From contig NZ_CM001403.1 in assembly GCF_000166195.2 (NCBI RefSeq), positions 2,498,432-2,562,431 of the forward strand: a stretch of 64,000 nt of DNA, read 5' to 3'. The notes beneath the pieces were generated by a model. It was given only the letters and a program-made list of their open reading frames with translations, was not told the DNA's origin and did no database searches. Origin of the DNA: Mucilaginibacter paludis DSM 18603. GTDB taxonomy: Bacteria; Bacteroidota; Bacteroidia; Sphingobacteriales; Sphingobacteriaceae. The stretch's first letter is position 1. Every line of letters begins with the position of its first letter. A program made the translations under genes and the position numbers. Below are positions 35,701-44,459 of the stretch, in pieces.

Positions 35701-37224
35701 TTAAAAAGTTCTGTCCTGGCGTGTCGGATTTTGTATCAAAACACCCTGGTTAAACACAATGGCCTCTGCCGGGATAGGAATCAGGTAATCCGGATCGCCG
35801 GGCTGTAAAACGAGTGAGGCCTTCAAGAAAGGTGCACTGCCATAAACCACATCCGAGTAGGTATGCACGATGGTTTTTGTAAAAGGATATTTAGGATTAA
35901 TGGCATAACGTTTTAAATCAAACCAACGGTGGCCCTCAAAACATAGTTCGCGTCTCCTTTCATCCCTGATAAAATTAATCAGGCTAACATCTGCCAAATT
36001 GATGGGGGTATAATCAGCGGGTAGAAAACGGGATTGGCGCAAAGTATTAATCGCAGTGTTTGCATCCGCAGTATTACCTGCCATAGCCGCGGCTTCCGCT
36101 TTGTTTAAATAAGCTTCGGCATTGCGCATAAAAAAGTTGTCGGCAAATACCTCAACCGGTTGTACATTGTACGTGGAGGATATGTACATTTTGGTATACC
36201 TGTACTTACCCAGGTTATCGCGCTCAAAAAAGGCAAGTCGCCGCAAATCCGTGGGCTGATAAAGGCTCATCAAATCAGGTGATGGCTGAAACGTTTTCGG
36301 AAAGTTCTCGCTCATCAAAAAGCACATCGCATTTCCACCTTGTGTAAAAACGGTTTCGGGCGAGGATGCTGAGAAAAAACTGGTATGGGCCTGATATCCG
36401 GCAAGGTTATAAAGCATTGGTTTCCTGGCTATCACTTTATCAGCAGCAACTGCGGCATTCGCCCAGTCTTGCATATACAGATAAATTCGGCTTTGCAAAA
36501 TATTAACAGCATTAACATCCACATGGTAAATAGAACTTTGAGTTACACCGGCCAGCAGGGTTTCTGCATTTTTGAGGTCGGTAATCATTTGCTGATAAAC
36601 ACTATCAACCGTTGAGCGCGTAAAAAGATTATCCTGCACAAACTCGGCAGTTTTCAATGGCACGCCCAGGTCTGTTTTAGCAGTGACTGGGTTATATGCC
36701 TTTGCGTAAGTGTTTACCATATAAAAATAGTAATTAGCCCGCAGAAATAGCGCCTCACCGCGAATGCGGTTCAGCTCGGCGGGGTTATCATTTAACGTGG
36801 TGGCCTGGTAAGCAATAATATTGCAGGCATTAATGTTAACATATACTTTAGCCCACGTATCATCATTACTAACAACATAAGTAGGGCTAACAAACGGATT
36901 GGATTGCCAGGTATAAAAACCGAATACATCGGCCCGCTGATCGGTATAATAAGGTGAGATCACCGCTTCTGTAATATCATCGTCCATAGCGTTTAACCAC
37001 CCGAAATAAACCGGAGCTGATTGATTTTTAAACGATGTGGTAGGGATTGGCGGCAGGTAGTGCGGCATATATCCCGTACCGTTCAGTACTTCTTGCAGTT
37101 TTACCGAATTATTGGCGTATTGCAGGCTTTGCGATTGCTCGGCAAGAAACTTTTTGCATCCGGAAGCTACTACAGACAGCAGGGCCAGGGCGAACGCGAG
37201 GTGTTTAATTTTTAACAATTTCAT
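35701..37224 (-). CDS. SusD/RagB-family outer-membrane lipoprotein
   Basis: 507 residues with a lipoprotein signal (VVASGCKKFL, Cys at about 23). SusD proteins bind substrate on the cell surface and form the lid of the SusC channel. The sequence shows the tetratricopeptide-like helical pattern: IRGEALFLRANYYFYMVNTY, NKAEAAAMAGNTADANTAIN and the C-terminal FIRDERRRELCFEGHRWFDL, the last being a strong family signature. It lies 11 nt after susC and is co-transcribed with it. The substrate cannot be read from the sequence. Confidence 0.95.
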   Translation of the reverse strand: MKLLKIKHLAFALALLSVVASGCKKFLAEQSQSLQYANNSVKLQEVLNGTGYMPHYLPPIPTTSFKNQSAPVYFGWLNAMDDDITEAVISPYYTDQRADVFGFYTWQSNPFVSPTYVVSNDDTWAKVYVNINACNIIAYQATTLNDNPAELNRIRGEALFLRANYYFYMVNTYAKAYNPVTAKTDLGVPLKTAEFVQDNLFTRSTVDSVYQQMITDLKNAETLLAGVTQSSIYHVDVNAVNILQSRIYLYMQDWANAAVAADKVIARKPMLYNLAGYQAHTSFFSASSPETVFTQGGNAMCFLMSENFPKTFQPSPDLMSLYQPTDLRRLAFFERDNLGKYRYTKMYISSTYNVQPVEVFADNFFMRNAEAYLNKAEAAAMAGNTADANTAINTLRQSRFLPADYTPINLADVSLINFIRDERRRELCFEGHRWFDLKRYAINPKYPFTKTIVHTYSDVVYGSAPFLKASLVLQPGDPDYLIPIPAEAIVFNQGVLIQNPTRQDRTF

Positions 37225-37235
37225 AACGTATTTTT

Positions 37236-40200
37236 TTAGAAGGAAACATCAATGCCAAAGGAATATGTAGGGCGTTGCGGAAGCTGTATGGTATCATCAA
37301 ATCCGGTTTGCTCAGGGTCCTGCCCGTTTAGCGCCTTGCTTGCAAAGGTGTAGAGATTAACACCTGATAATATGACCGAGGCCGCTTTAACACCGATCTT
37401 ATTGATCAGCCTGTCGGGCAAAGCATATCTGAAGCTCATTGTTTTGATCTTCAAAAAGTTACCGCTCGCTGTCCGCACATCCGACTGATCATACATTTGC
37501 CATATATTTTGTGCGTATTGATAGGTTTGCCCAGCCGAAGAATTATTTAGTGTGCTGGCATAGGCGGCACCTGGTAACAGACCCGGTATATTGGTGAAAG
37601 CCTCATCACCTGGTTTCCGCCAGCGACTCAGCAAAAGCAACGGTACATTTTGCTCCGGTAAGGGTGCTGCCGTTCCATACAGATAGATTGAGCCATCTGC
37701 CCCGGTATAAAGTTTAGACAGGCGTACTTTTGAGCCTAAACTATAAGCGAGGTTAAAGCTCAATGTAAAATTGCGGTAGCTAAAATAATTATTGATACCT
37801 CCCTGCAGGGTAGGAATACGATTTCCGGAAGGGGCCAGCACAGTTTGATAAACCTGGTCTGGCGTTTCCTTAGCATATATCAGGTTATCAGCCGCAGATA
37901 CATTTTTAAATGTAGGATACCCAAGCTGATGATTCAGGCCATTAAACTGGTACGAATAAAAAACATCCACGGGTTTACCATTAATGATTTGCGAACCGTT
38001 AAGATAGGTTTGATAAGTATTAGGGTTTGAGACACCTACCGATTGGTTTTGCCCATTGTTATTAATAGCCTTAGCCAGCAATTTATTAATAACCTGGCCT
38101 AATTCAGGGTCAATACGCCAAACAAAGCCTTTGCGGTTTTTATCGGCACCCAAATTGTTAACGGGTTTAAAGCTTAACATTAACTCCAGGCCCTGGTTTT
38201 CCAGCGTTCCTGAATTTACCACATAAGTAGTTCTGCCGTTTACATCGCTAACCTGTTTATTTAAAAAGGCGTTGGTTGTTTTTTTATGAAAATAACTTAC
38301 GGCACCGTTTATCTTATTGTTAAACAAGCCAAAATTAAGCTCAACGTTAACCTGGCCCGTTTTCTCCCAGTTTAAATTGGGGTTTGGGTACGAATTAATG
38401 GTAGACGAGTACTGATTGGTAATCGGGTCGAGCGTGCCTTGTTTGATGATCAGGTTTGGTGTGGCGTTATCTAAAATATCACCCTGGTAACCAAACGATG
38501 CCTTTAAAGCCAGCAAATCAACGGTTTCTGATTTTTTGAAAAAGTCTTGCGTAATATCCCATCTTCCGGAAGCCGACCACGTTGGCAAGAACTTTTCCTG
38601 GCTGGCTGCTCCAAATTTATTCGAGTAATCCGTACGGGCATTAAAATTGAAGATATACTTGTTATTTATACTATAGGTGCCTGAAAAATAACCCGATAAC
38701 AAATTACTAAGGCTCTCTGTAATCTGATCGACATTGGTAACATCGGCCCATTGCGCATAAGCTGGATACGTAACTGGATTTACCGGCGCAAATGAGTCGC
38801 CTCTGTCAGACATAAAGCCCCGCCTGGTTACGTTTGAACCATTGTAACTATTGGATGATATTTCAGATCCAAGAAATAAGCTTAGTTTATCCCTTTTCCG
38901 GCGGCCGATATCTTTATTATAATTAATCTGCCCGCGTAACAGGTACGAAGCATTTAAAATTTGATTGGTGGTAAGTTGCCCGCCGTACGGCAGCAATGTT
39001 AAAAGCGGATTGGGTTGTGTACCATATTCGCTTTGCCTCAAGCCAGCCGCATAAAAAGTATTATCATCGTAACTTATTTTTTCGTTGGTGTTATTACGGG
39101 AGTAGGATAGTAAAAATGTTCCATTCAGATCGCGGTTTAATTTATAGTTCAGGTCGTTAGTTACACTCACTCCCGAGTTATCGCTGATATCTCTGGAATG
39201 CTGCATCTCGTTTAAAATGTTAAAATTGAACAGTTTGCCGGTATAAAAGTCTTGCCGGCCATAGTAACCTAATGATCCGTCGTCGTTATAGGCAGGTATA
39301 GCCCTGCTGGTATTATAAGCGTATGACAAGGCATTAACCGATGATGCTACATAATTCCTGGTTTCAATATTGTTTCTTAAATTCATGGTCCAGGTTAACT
39401 TTGGGGTAATTTTAGCATTCAACTTTACAAAAACATTGTATTGCTTTACACCTTCTGTTTTAACGGTACCCGTTTGGCTGGCCTGCCCTATTGATGCAAA
39501 ATAACCCAGCTTATCAGTACCACCCGAAATACTTAAATCGTTTTTGGTTGATATTGCGTTCTGCGTAATCACCTTAAACCAGTCTGTATTGTTCGATTCC
39601 ATCTTGTTAACGGCCTGTTGAAACTGATCGTAGGCATAAATTCCGGAGTAGAGCTTGCTTATTGCACCTTCGTAACCTACGTAATTGATATTTGTAGGGT
39701 AAGCAATGCCACTGGCAATCACATCTTTGGAATAGCCCACACGCTCGGCTGAATTCATCACATTAATATTATGATCGTTATAGCTCGGACGGGCATTAAA
39801 AGTAACGGAGCTACTGTAATTAATAACAGATGCGCCGGCATGTCCTTTTTTGGTTGTTATTACAATTACGCCGTTGGCTGCCCTAACACCATAAAGCGCC
39901 GTTGCCGAGGCATCTTTCAATACATCAATCTGTTCAATATCAAATGGATTTAAGCCTGATATGGCGTTACCCAGCCTGCTCACAAAGTCGAGATCGTTAA
40001 TGCTCTGCGGGTCAACCCCCACCGGATCATTAACAACTACACCATCAACCACCCATACCGGATCACGACTGGCTAATACAGTGGATGTTCCGCGAATGCG
40101 AATCTTAGGCGAGGCGCCAACCTCGCCTGAATTATTGAGTACAAACAGTCCGGGAATCCGCCCCTCCAGCGCCTGATCAATGGAAAAAATACCTGGCACT

Positions 40201-40856
40201 AAAATATCGGCGGCTTTTAAGGAAGTAATGGCACTGGTTAAATTCCGGCTATCAATCTGCTGATAACCATCGGTCACCATTACTTCACCCAATTTATTAT
40301 CAACCGGGGCTAAAACAATACGGATTTTTTTACTTTCGGCGGCAACAGTGTACAGGTAAGGCTTAAAGCCCACAAATGATACCATCAACCTATCTCCAGG
40401 CAAAGCCGTTATGGTAAAATGCCCTTTACTATCCGCCGTTGTAACCTTGCCTTTAGTATATATTGATATTGTAGCTCCGGGCAATGAGCTGCCGGCTACC
40501 GAATCAACAACAACACCTTCTATTATTCCAGCTGTAACGTTAGATTTAGTTCCTTTCGGGATAATCATCACTGTTTTATTTTCGATAATAAAATCCAGTG
40601 GCTGATCTTTTAACAACCTGCTCAAAAACTCAAGCAGCGGCACCGCTTTTACCGTTAATGTTACCGGCTTGGTTTGCTGCATCATACTTTCGGTATAAAA
40701 TACAGCGTAGCCGGTTTGCTGCCTGATGTTGTTAAATACTTTTACAAGAGGAACATCCCTGCCTGAAAACGTTACTGTTTGCGCCCTGATCATCTGGCTC
40801 GAAAACAGCATGGTTAAGACAATAGATACCCTGTAACAAAGAGTCTTTGCATTCAT
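37236..40856 (-). CDS. SusC/RagA-family TonB-dependent receptor with STN domain
   Basis: 1206 residues. In order: signal peptide (about 1-26); STN/secretin-TonB N-terminal domain (about 28-100, VTFSGRDVPLVKVFNNI); carboxypeptidase-regulatory-like domain (about 112-190, IEGVVVDSVAGSSLPGA); plug (about 200-340, with IDVLKDASATALYGVRAANG); and a long beta-barrel ending SFGIDVSF, with the C-terminal aromatic typical of BamA substrates. The STN domain, together with the adjacent FecR and ECF sigma genes, indicates that substrate binding outside also signals to transcription. The gene is 28 nt downstream of fecR. The substrate is unknown. Confidence 0.96.
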   Translation of the reverse strand: MNAKTLCYRVSIVLTMLFSSQMIRAQTVTFSGRDVPLVKVFNNIRQQTGYAVFYTESMMQQTKPVTLTVKAVPLLEFLSRLLKDQPLDFIIENKTVMIIPKGTKSNVTAGIIEGVVVDSVAGSSLPGATISIYTKGKVTTADSKGHFTITALPGDRLMVSFVGFKPYLYTVAAESKKIRIVLAPVDNKLGEVMVTDGYQQIDSRNLTSAITSLKAADILVPGIFSIDQALEGRIPGLFVLNNSGEVGASPKIRIRGTSTVLASRDPVWVVDGVVVNDPVGVDPQSINDLDFVSRLGNAISGLNPFDIEQIDVLKDASATALYGVRAANGVIVITTKKGHAGASVINYSSSVTFNARPSYNDHNINVMNSAERVGYSKDVIASGIAYPTNINYVGYEGAISKLYSGIYAYDQFQQAVNKMESNNTDWFKVITQNAISTKNDLSISGGTDKLGYFASIGQASQTGTVKTEGVKQYNVFVKLNAKITPKLTWTMNLRNNIETRNYVASSVNALSYAYNTSRAIPAYNDDGSLGYYGRQDFYTGKLFNFNILNEMQHSRDISDNSGVSVTNDLNYKLNRDLNGTFLLSYSRNNTNEKISYDDNTFYAAGLRQSEYGTQPNPLLTLLPYGGQLTTNQILNASYLLRGQINYNKDIGRRKRDKLSLFLGSEISSNSYNGSNVTRRGFMSDRGDSFAPVNPVTYPAYAQWADVTNVDQITESLSNLLSGYFSGTYSINNKYIFNFNARTDYSNKFGAASQEKFLPTWSASGRWDITQDFFKKSETVDLLALKASFGYQGDILDNATPNLIIKQGTLDPITNQYSSTINSYPNPNLNWEKTGQVNVELNFGLFNNKINGAVSYFHKKTTNAFLNKQVSDVNGRTTYVVNSGTLENQGLELMLSFKPVNNLGADKNRKGFVWRIDPELGQVINKLLAKAINNNGQNQSVGVSNPNTYQTYLNGSQIINGKPVDVFYSYQFNGLNHQLGYPTFKNVSAADNLIYAKETPDQVYQTVLAPSGNRIPTLQGGINNYFSYRNFTLSFNLAYSLGSKVRLSKLYTGADGSIYLYGTAAPLPEQNVPLLLLSRWRKPGDEAFTNIPGLLPGAAYASTLNNSSAGQTYQYAQNIWQMYDQSDVRTASGNFLKIKTMSFRYALPDRLINKIGVKAASVILSGVNLYTFASKALNGQDPEQTGFDDTIQLPQRPTYSFGIDVSF

Positions 40857-40884
40857 TTTTTAAAATATGTTAAGTGTTTAGTTA

Positions 40885-42024
40885 CTATTTGATGATCACC
40901 AACCGGTTGCCCCGCTCCATCCGGTAATGGATGTTAACCTTTGATAGAAAGAATAATATTTTAGAGAAATTAACATCGCGGCCCAGTTCACCCGCAAACC
41001 TGGTATCGGGTACGCCGTCCTGGTAAACTACATCTACATCATACCAACGCGAAAGTTGCCGCATGGCCTTATCAAACGGCATATCCTGAAAACTGAATAA
41101 TCCGTCTTTCCAGGCCAATACCTGGTCTATATTGGCATTTGCTACTTTATTGAGATACAAAGCTCCGGATGGCGAATGGCCGATGTTGGCCTGCTGCCCC
41201 GGCGAAAGCCTGTCAGACAAACTGCCCGAACTGATGCTGATGGCTCCCTCGGCTAAGGTGGTTTGGATCACGGGCTCATTAGCATACGCGTTGATATTAA
41301 AATGGGTACCCAAAACTTTTACTTCGGTAAGGTCGTTTATTTTTACTTTGAAAGGCATTTTTGCGTTTTTAGCAACCTCAAAATAGGCTTCGCCGGTAAT
41401 TTCAACCTTACGCTCGTTATTGGTAAATACTGTAGGATAACGAATGCTCGAGGCAGCGTTTAACCAAACATGCGAACCATCCGGAAGGATTAACTGGTAC
41501 TGGCCACCCTTAGGCGTTGTAATGATATTATAGGCTATAATAGCGGCATTAGCAGTTTCATCACTGGTATAAGTTACCTCCCCGTCGGCAGCTTTGGTGA
41601 TGGTTACGCCCGCCTGCTTTACTACTGATCCCTTAGGTGCATCGGCTAATGAAATTTGTGCACCGTTGGCCAGTGTAAGTATGGCTTTGTTGCCACCGGG
41701 TTTAATAGCGGCTATTTCGGTTGCAGTTAACTCTTTATGTTTGCCCAGGTAAAGGTAGGCACCTGTACTTAGCATAATTAATAGGGCAACGGCGGCGGCT
41801 ATCCTTGGCCATATCGCCCTGATCACCGGTTTAACATAGGTGCTATCGTGCTCTAATTTATTCCAAACTTTGTCAACCGAGTTTTCAATCAAGTATTCCG
41901 ATAGTTGAAGATCTTCGTTCGGGCTCCATTGCAAATACCAGTTCTCAAGAAGAGCCGTTTCTTCTGCATTGCAATTACCGGATTCGTATTTTTGAAGGAG
42001 TTCTTTTAGTAAAGTTTTATCCAT
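40885..42024 (-). CDS. FecR-family anti-sigma factor
   Basis: 379 residues. The cytoplasmic N-terminal part (about 1-68) should hold the sigma factor. One membrane segment follows (about 74-92, AAAVALLIMLSTGAYLYL). The periplasmic FecR domain (about 165-270) carries TPKGGQYQLILPDGSHVWLN and VEITGEAYFEVAKN. The C-terminal DUF4974-like domain (about 305-379) has FQDMPFDKAMRQLSRWYDV and should contact the STN domain of SusC. It lies 120 nt downstream of the sigma gene; the spacing leaves room for an ECF-dependent promoter. Confidence 0.94.
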   Translation of the reverse strand: MDKTLLKELLQKYESGNCNAEETALLENWYLQWSPNEDLQLSEYLIENSVDKVWNKLEHDSTYVKPVIRAIWPRIAAAVALLIMLSTGAYLYLGKHKELTATEIAAIKPGGNKAILTLANGAQISLADAPKGSVVKQAGVTITKAADGEVTYTSDETANAAIIAYNIITTPKGGQYQLILPDGSHVWLNAASSIRYPTVFTNNERKVEITGEAYFEVAKNAKMPFKVKINDLTEVKVLGTHFNINAYANEPVIQTTLAEGAISISSGSLSDRLSPGQQANIGHSPSGALYLNKVANANIDQVLAWKDGLFSFQDMPFDKAMRQLSRWYDVDVVYQDGVPDTRFAGELGRDVNFSKILFFLSKVNIHYRMERGNRLVIIK

Positions 42025-42144
42025 AATCAGGGGATTATTTAACCAATTATATACTAAAGACCCTTAACCTCCACACAACAGGTAGATTTATTTAAAAAAA
42101 AATAAAACAAATTGAATTATTGCGCCAAATAAGACTAAAATGAA

Positions 42145-42723
42145 TTAAAATTTGAACAAATACAGCAAGTAAACAACCAAACCCAACCTTATGCGCAAAA
42201 TTTTTAAAGCATTTGTAATTTGTTTAGACACAGTTTGTTCAGAAATGCCCAATTTTTCGGCAATTTGCTTGTGATTGAGGTTTTGTTGCCGACTCAGGAT
42301 AAAAACCTCTCGCATTTTTGAAGGCAGACCATCAATTTCCTTTTCAATCAGTTTAGCCAACTCGCTTTCGCGCACTTTATGGTCGGTAATAAAGTTACTC
42401 TGATCAATTGAGGTATCAAGCGAAGCCATATATTCCGACTCTATCTTTTTCCGGTTGATCATTTTAAAAATCCGGTTTCTAACGGCAGTGTATAAATATC
42501 CGGATAGCTGACTGTTGATATTTAACTCATCGCGCTTATTCCATAAAGTGGCAAATAAATCGTGAATTACGTCTTCTGCCTCCTCCTGGTTATTCAACCT
42601 TTTAAAGGCATGCACAAACAAAACACCCTTATATCTATCATATACCTCGGCAAATGCCAGCCGGTTGCCCTGGGTCAGCAAAGCGGCCAGTTCCTGATCG
42701 GTATATTCGTTGTATATTGACAT
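42145..42723 (-). CDS. ECF-type RNA polymerase sigma factor
   Basis: 192 residues from the ATG ending at 42723 (MSIYNEYTDQELAALL); a 9-residue longer frame is possible but less typical. Region 2 is at about 15-85 (FAEVYDRYKGVLFVHAFKRL, EDVIHDLFATLWNKR) and region 4 at about 120-185 (KMREVFILSRQQNLNHKQIAEKLGISEQTV). It is followed by fecR and SusC, so it is predicted to switch on the SusCD genes when the receptor signals. Confidence 0.94.
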   Translation of the reverse strand: MSIYNEYTDQELAALLTQGNRLAFAEVYDRYKGVLFVHAFKRLNNQEEAEDVIHDLFATLWNKRDELNINSQLSGYLYTAVRNRIFKMINRKKIESEYMASLDTSIDQSNFITDHKVRESELAKLIEKEIDGLPSKMREVFILSRQQNLNHKQIAEKLGISEQTVSKQITNALKILRIRLGLVVYLLYLFKF

Positions 42724-42738
42724 TGAGGGGATTGAAAA

Positions 42739-42746
42739 CAAAATTA
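42739..42746 (-). promoter_or_regulatory. Candidate -7 element for the ECF sigma gene
   Basis: TAATTTTG on the minus strand matches TAnnTTTG exactly, 16 nt before the sigma ATG. A clear -33 box at 19 nt is not seen, so support is partial. Confidence 0.45.
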
Positions 42747-42950
42747 ACAAATAATTAACACGATTGGAAATGTGTTGCGTAAATTGAGCAATACAGATTC
42801 TGAATTACCGCCAATCCACCACAAAAACGATGGCAAAAAACTCTCATCAACCAATTTAATTTGGAATTAAATTAACTATATCACAACATACGAATAGTTC
42901 AATATTTTATCAATTGCTGCCAGGGTGAGATAGCAAAAGCCACATACAAC

Positions 42951-42984
42951 AAAGCAGATGAAACACCGTAGTGCCATCTGCTTT
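42951..42984 (-). terminator. Terminator-like hairpin after the RND efflux operon
   Basis: Perfect 10-bp stem AAAGCAGATG (42951-42960) with CATCTGCTTT (42975-42984) and a 14-nt loop, 44 nt downstream of the tolC-like stop. The following T-rich run on the minus strand is short (TTTGTTGT), so termination efficiency is uncertain. The remainder of 42751-43027 holds no gene. Confidence 0.7.
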
Positions 42985-43027
42985 ATTATTAATTTAGCCG
43001 CGAAAACCGCTTATAGGATAACCGGTA

Positions 43028-44437
43028 TTATTGCTGCCACCCGCCACCTAAGGCCTTGTACAAATTTACAATAGCCTGTAATTCCTGCAGGCGGTCGTTC
43101 ACGCCGCTGAGCTGGGCAGCTAATAAACTTTGTTCGGATGTTAAAACATCGGTATAGTTGGTGCTGGAGCTATAACGCAAAAGCTCGTTGGTATAACTCA
43201 CCGATTTTTCAAGAGCCTGAATCTGTTTTGCACGCAGCTTTTGCTTGCTAACAGCGTTTTCATACGAATATAAAGCATTAGAAACCTCCTGCCCGGCCGT
43301 CAGGATGGTTTGCTGGAAGGTATTGAAAGCTTCTTTTTGTTGCGCTTGCGCGATATGGTAGCGTGCCTTATTCTGGCCTTTGTTAAAAATAGGCTGTGTT
43401 AAGCCGCCAACCAAATTATAGAAGATGGAATTATCGAAAAGATTCTTCAGTTGTAAGCTGGACAAACCACCACTTGCCGTAATGGTTAAGGTTGGATAAA
43501 AATAAGAATGCGCCACGTTGGTATTTTCAAATGCCGACCTGAAAGCAAATTCCGACTCTTGCACATCCGGTCGGTTACGCAACAACTGTGTTGATAAACC
43601 AGCGTTTAACTGGCCTGAAGGCACCTGATCGGCAAGTTTATTCCTTTTAATTGGTCCAGGGGTGCGTGCCAGTAAAATACATAAGGCATTCTCGGTTTCG
43701 CGGATGCTTTGCTTCAGATCGGGGATAGATACCTCGGCTGAGTAACGGTTGGCCTCGCTTTGTACAACAGCCGCTCCGTTTACAATAGCACCCTCTTTAA
43801 GCACTTTCATGGTTTCAACATCCTTTATCCTGTTTTTCACCGTTTCTTCGGTAACCCTAAGTTGCTCGTCTAATGATAGCAGGTTATAATAATCGTTGGC
43901 AATATCGGCAATTAACTGCGTTTGCACAGCCCGTTTGGCCGCGTCGCTCTCCAGGTAGTTAGCCAGGGCCTGCCGTTTTAAACTACTGAGCTGCCCCCAT
44001 ATATTAACTTCCCAGCTGGCACTTAGCGAGGCCTGGTAAGTTATGGTATTTAAATTGATACCCGTTCCGGCCGGAAAATTGAGCGCGGCCTGGGATGATT
44101 TGGCTTTTGTAGCCTGAATAGTTGCGTCTAACGATGGTAGGTAAGCCGCTTTGCTGGCCCTTAAACTGGCATCCGCTTCGCTTATTTTTAATATAGCGGT
44201 TTGCAGGTTGAGGTTATTACTGATCCCTTCCTGAATTAAGCCCTGTAAAGTGGTATCAGAGAAAAGCGAACGCCACGGCAATACAGCAGCAGAGCTTGTA
44301 TCCCTTGCAGAGCTATCCCGATATAGCCCACCTGCTTTCAGATCGGGACGTTTGTAAACCTGGTTTACCTTGCAGGATGCCAGAACGATCAATCCCGTAA
44401 GGCCCAATGTGATATATTGATATTTTCTTGATGTCAT
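43028..44437 (-). CDS. RND efflux outer-membrane factor (TolC/OprM-like, NodT type)
   Basis: 469 residues from the ATG ending at 44437 (MTSRKYQYITLGLTGLIVLASC), a lipoprotein signal with Cys22; the frame is open 22 residues further upstream, but that would enter the RND gene. Two OEP repeats are visible, with ASWEVNIWGQLSSLKRQALA and GGLTQPIFNKGQNKARYHIA, the paired helical hairpins of the trimeric channel. It forms the outer-membrane exit for the pump. It follows the RND gene by 22 nt. Confidence 0.94.
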   Translation of the reverse strand: MTSRKYQYITLGLTGLIVLASCKVNQVYKRPDLKAGGLYRDSSARDTSSAAVLPWRSLFSDTTLQGLIQEGISNNLNLQTAILKISEADASLRASKAAYLPSLDATIQATKAKSSQAALNFPAGTGINLNTITYQASLSASWEVNIWGQLSSLKRQALANYLESDAAKRAVQTQLIADIANDYYNLLSLDEQLRVTEETVKNRIKDVETMKVLKEGAIVNGAAVVQSEANRYSAEVSIPDLKQSIRETENALCILLARTPGPIKRNKLADQVPSGQLNAGLSTQLLRNRPDVQESEFAFRSAFENTNVAHSYFYPTLTITASGGLSSLQLKNLFDNSIFYNLVGGLTQPIFNKGQNKARYHIAQAQQKEAFNTFQQTILTAGQEVSNALYSYENAVSKQKLRAKQIQALEKSVSYTNELLRYSSSTNYTDVLTSEQSLLAAQLSGVNDRLQELQAIVNLYKALGGGWQQ

Positions 44438-44459
44438 GATTTTTTTAGTGTTTAGAGGG

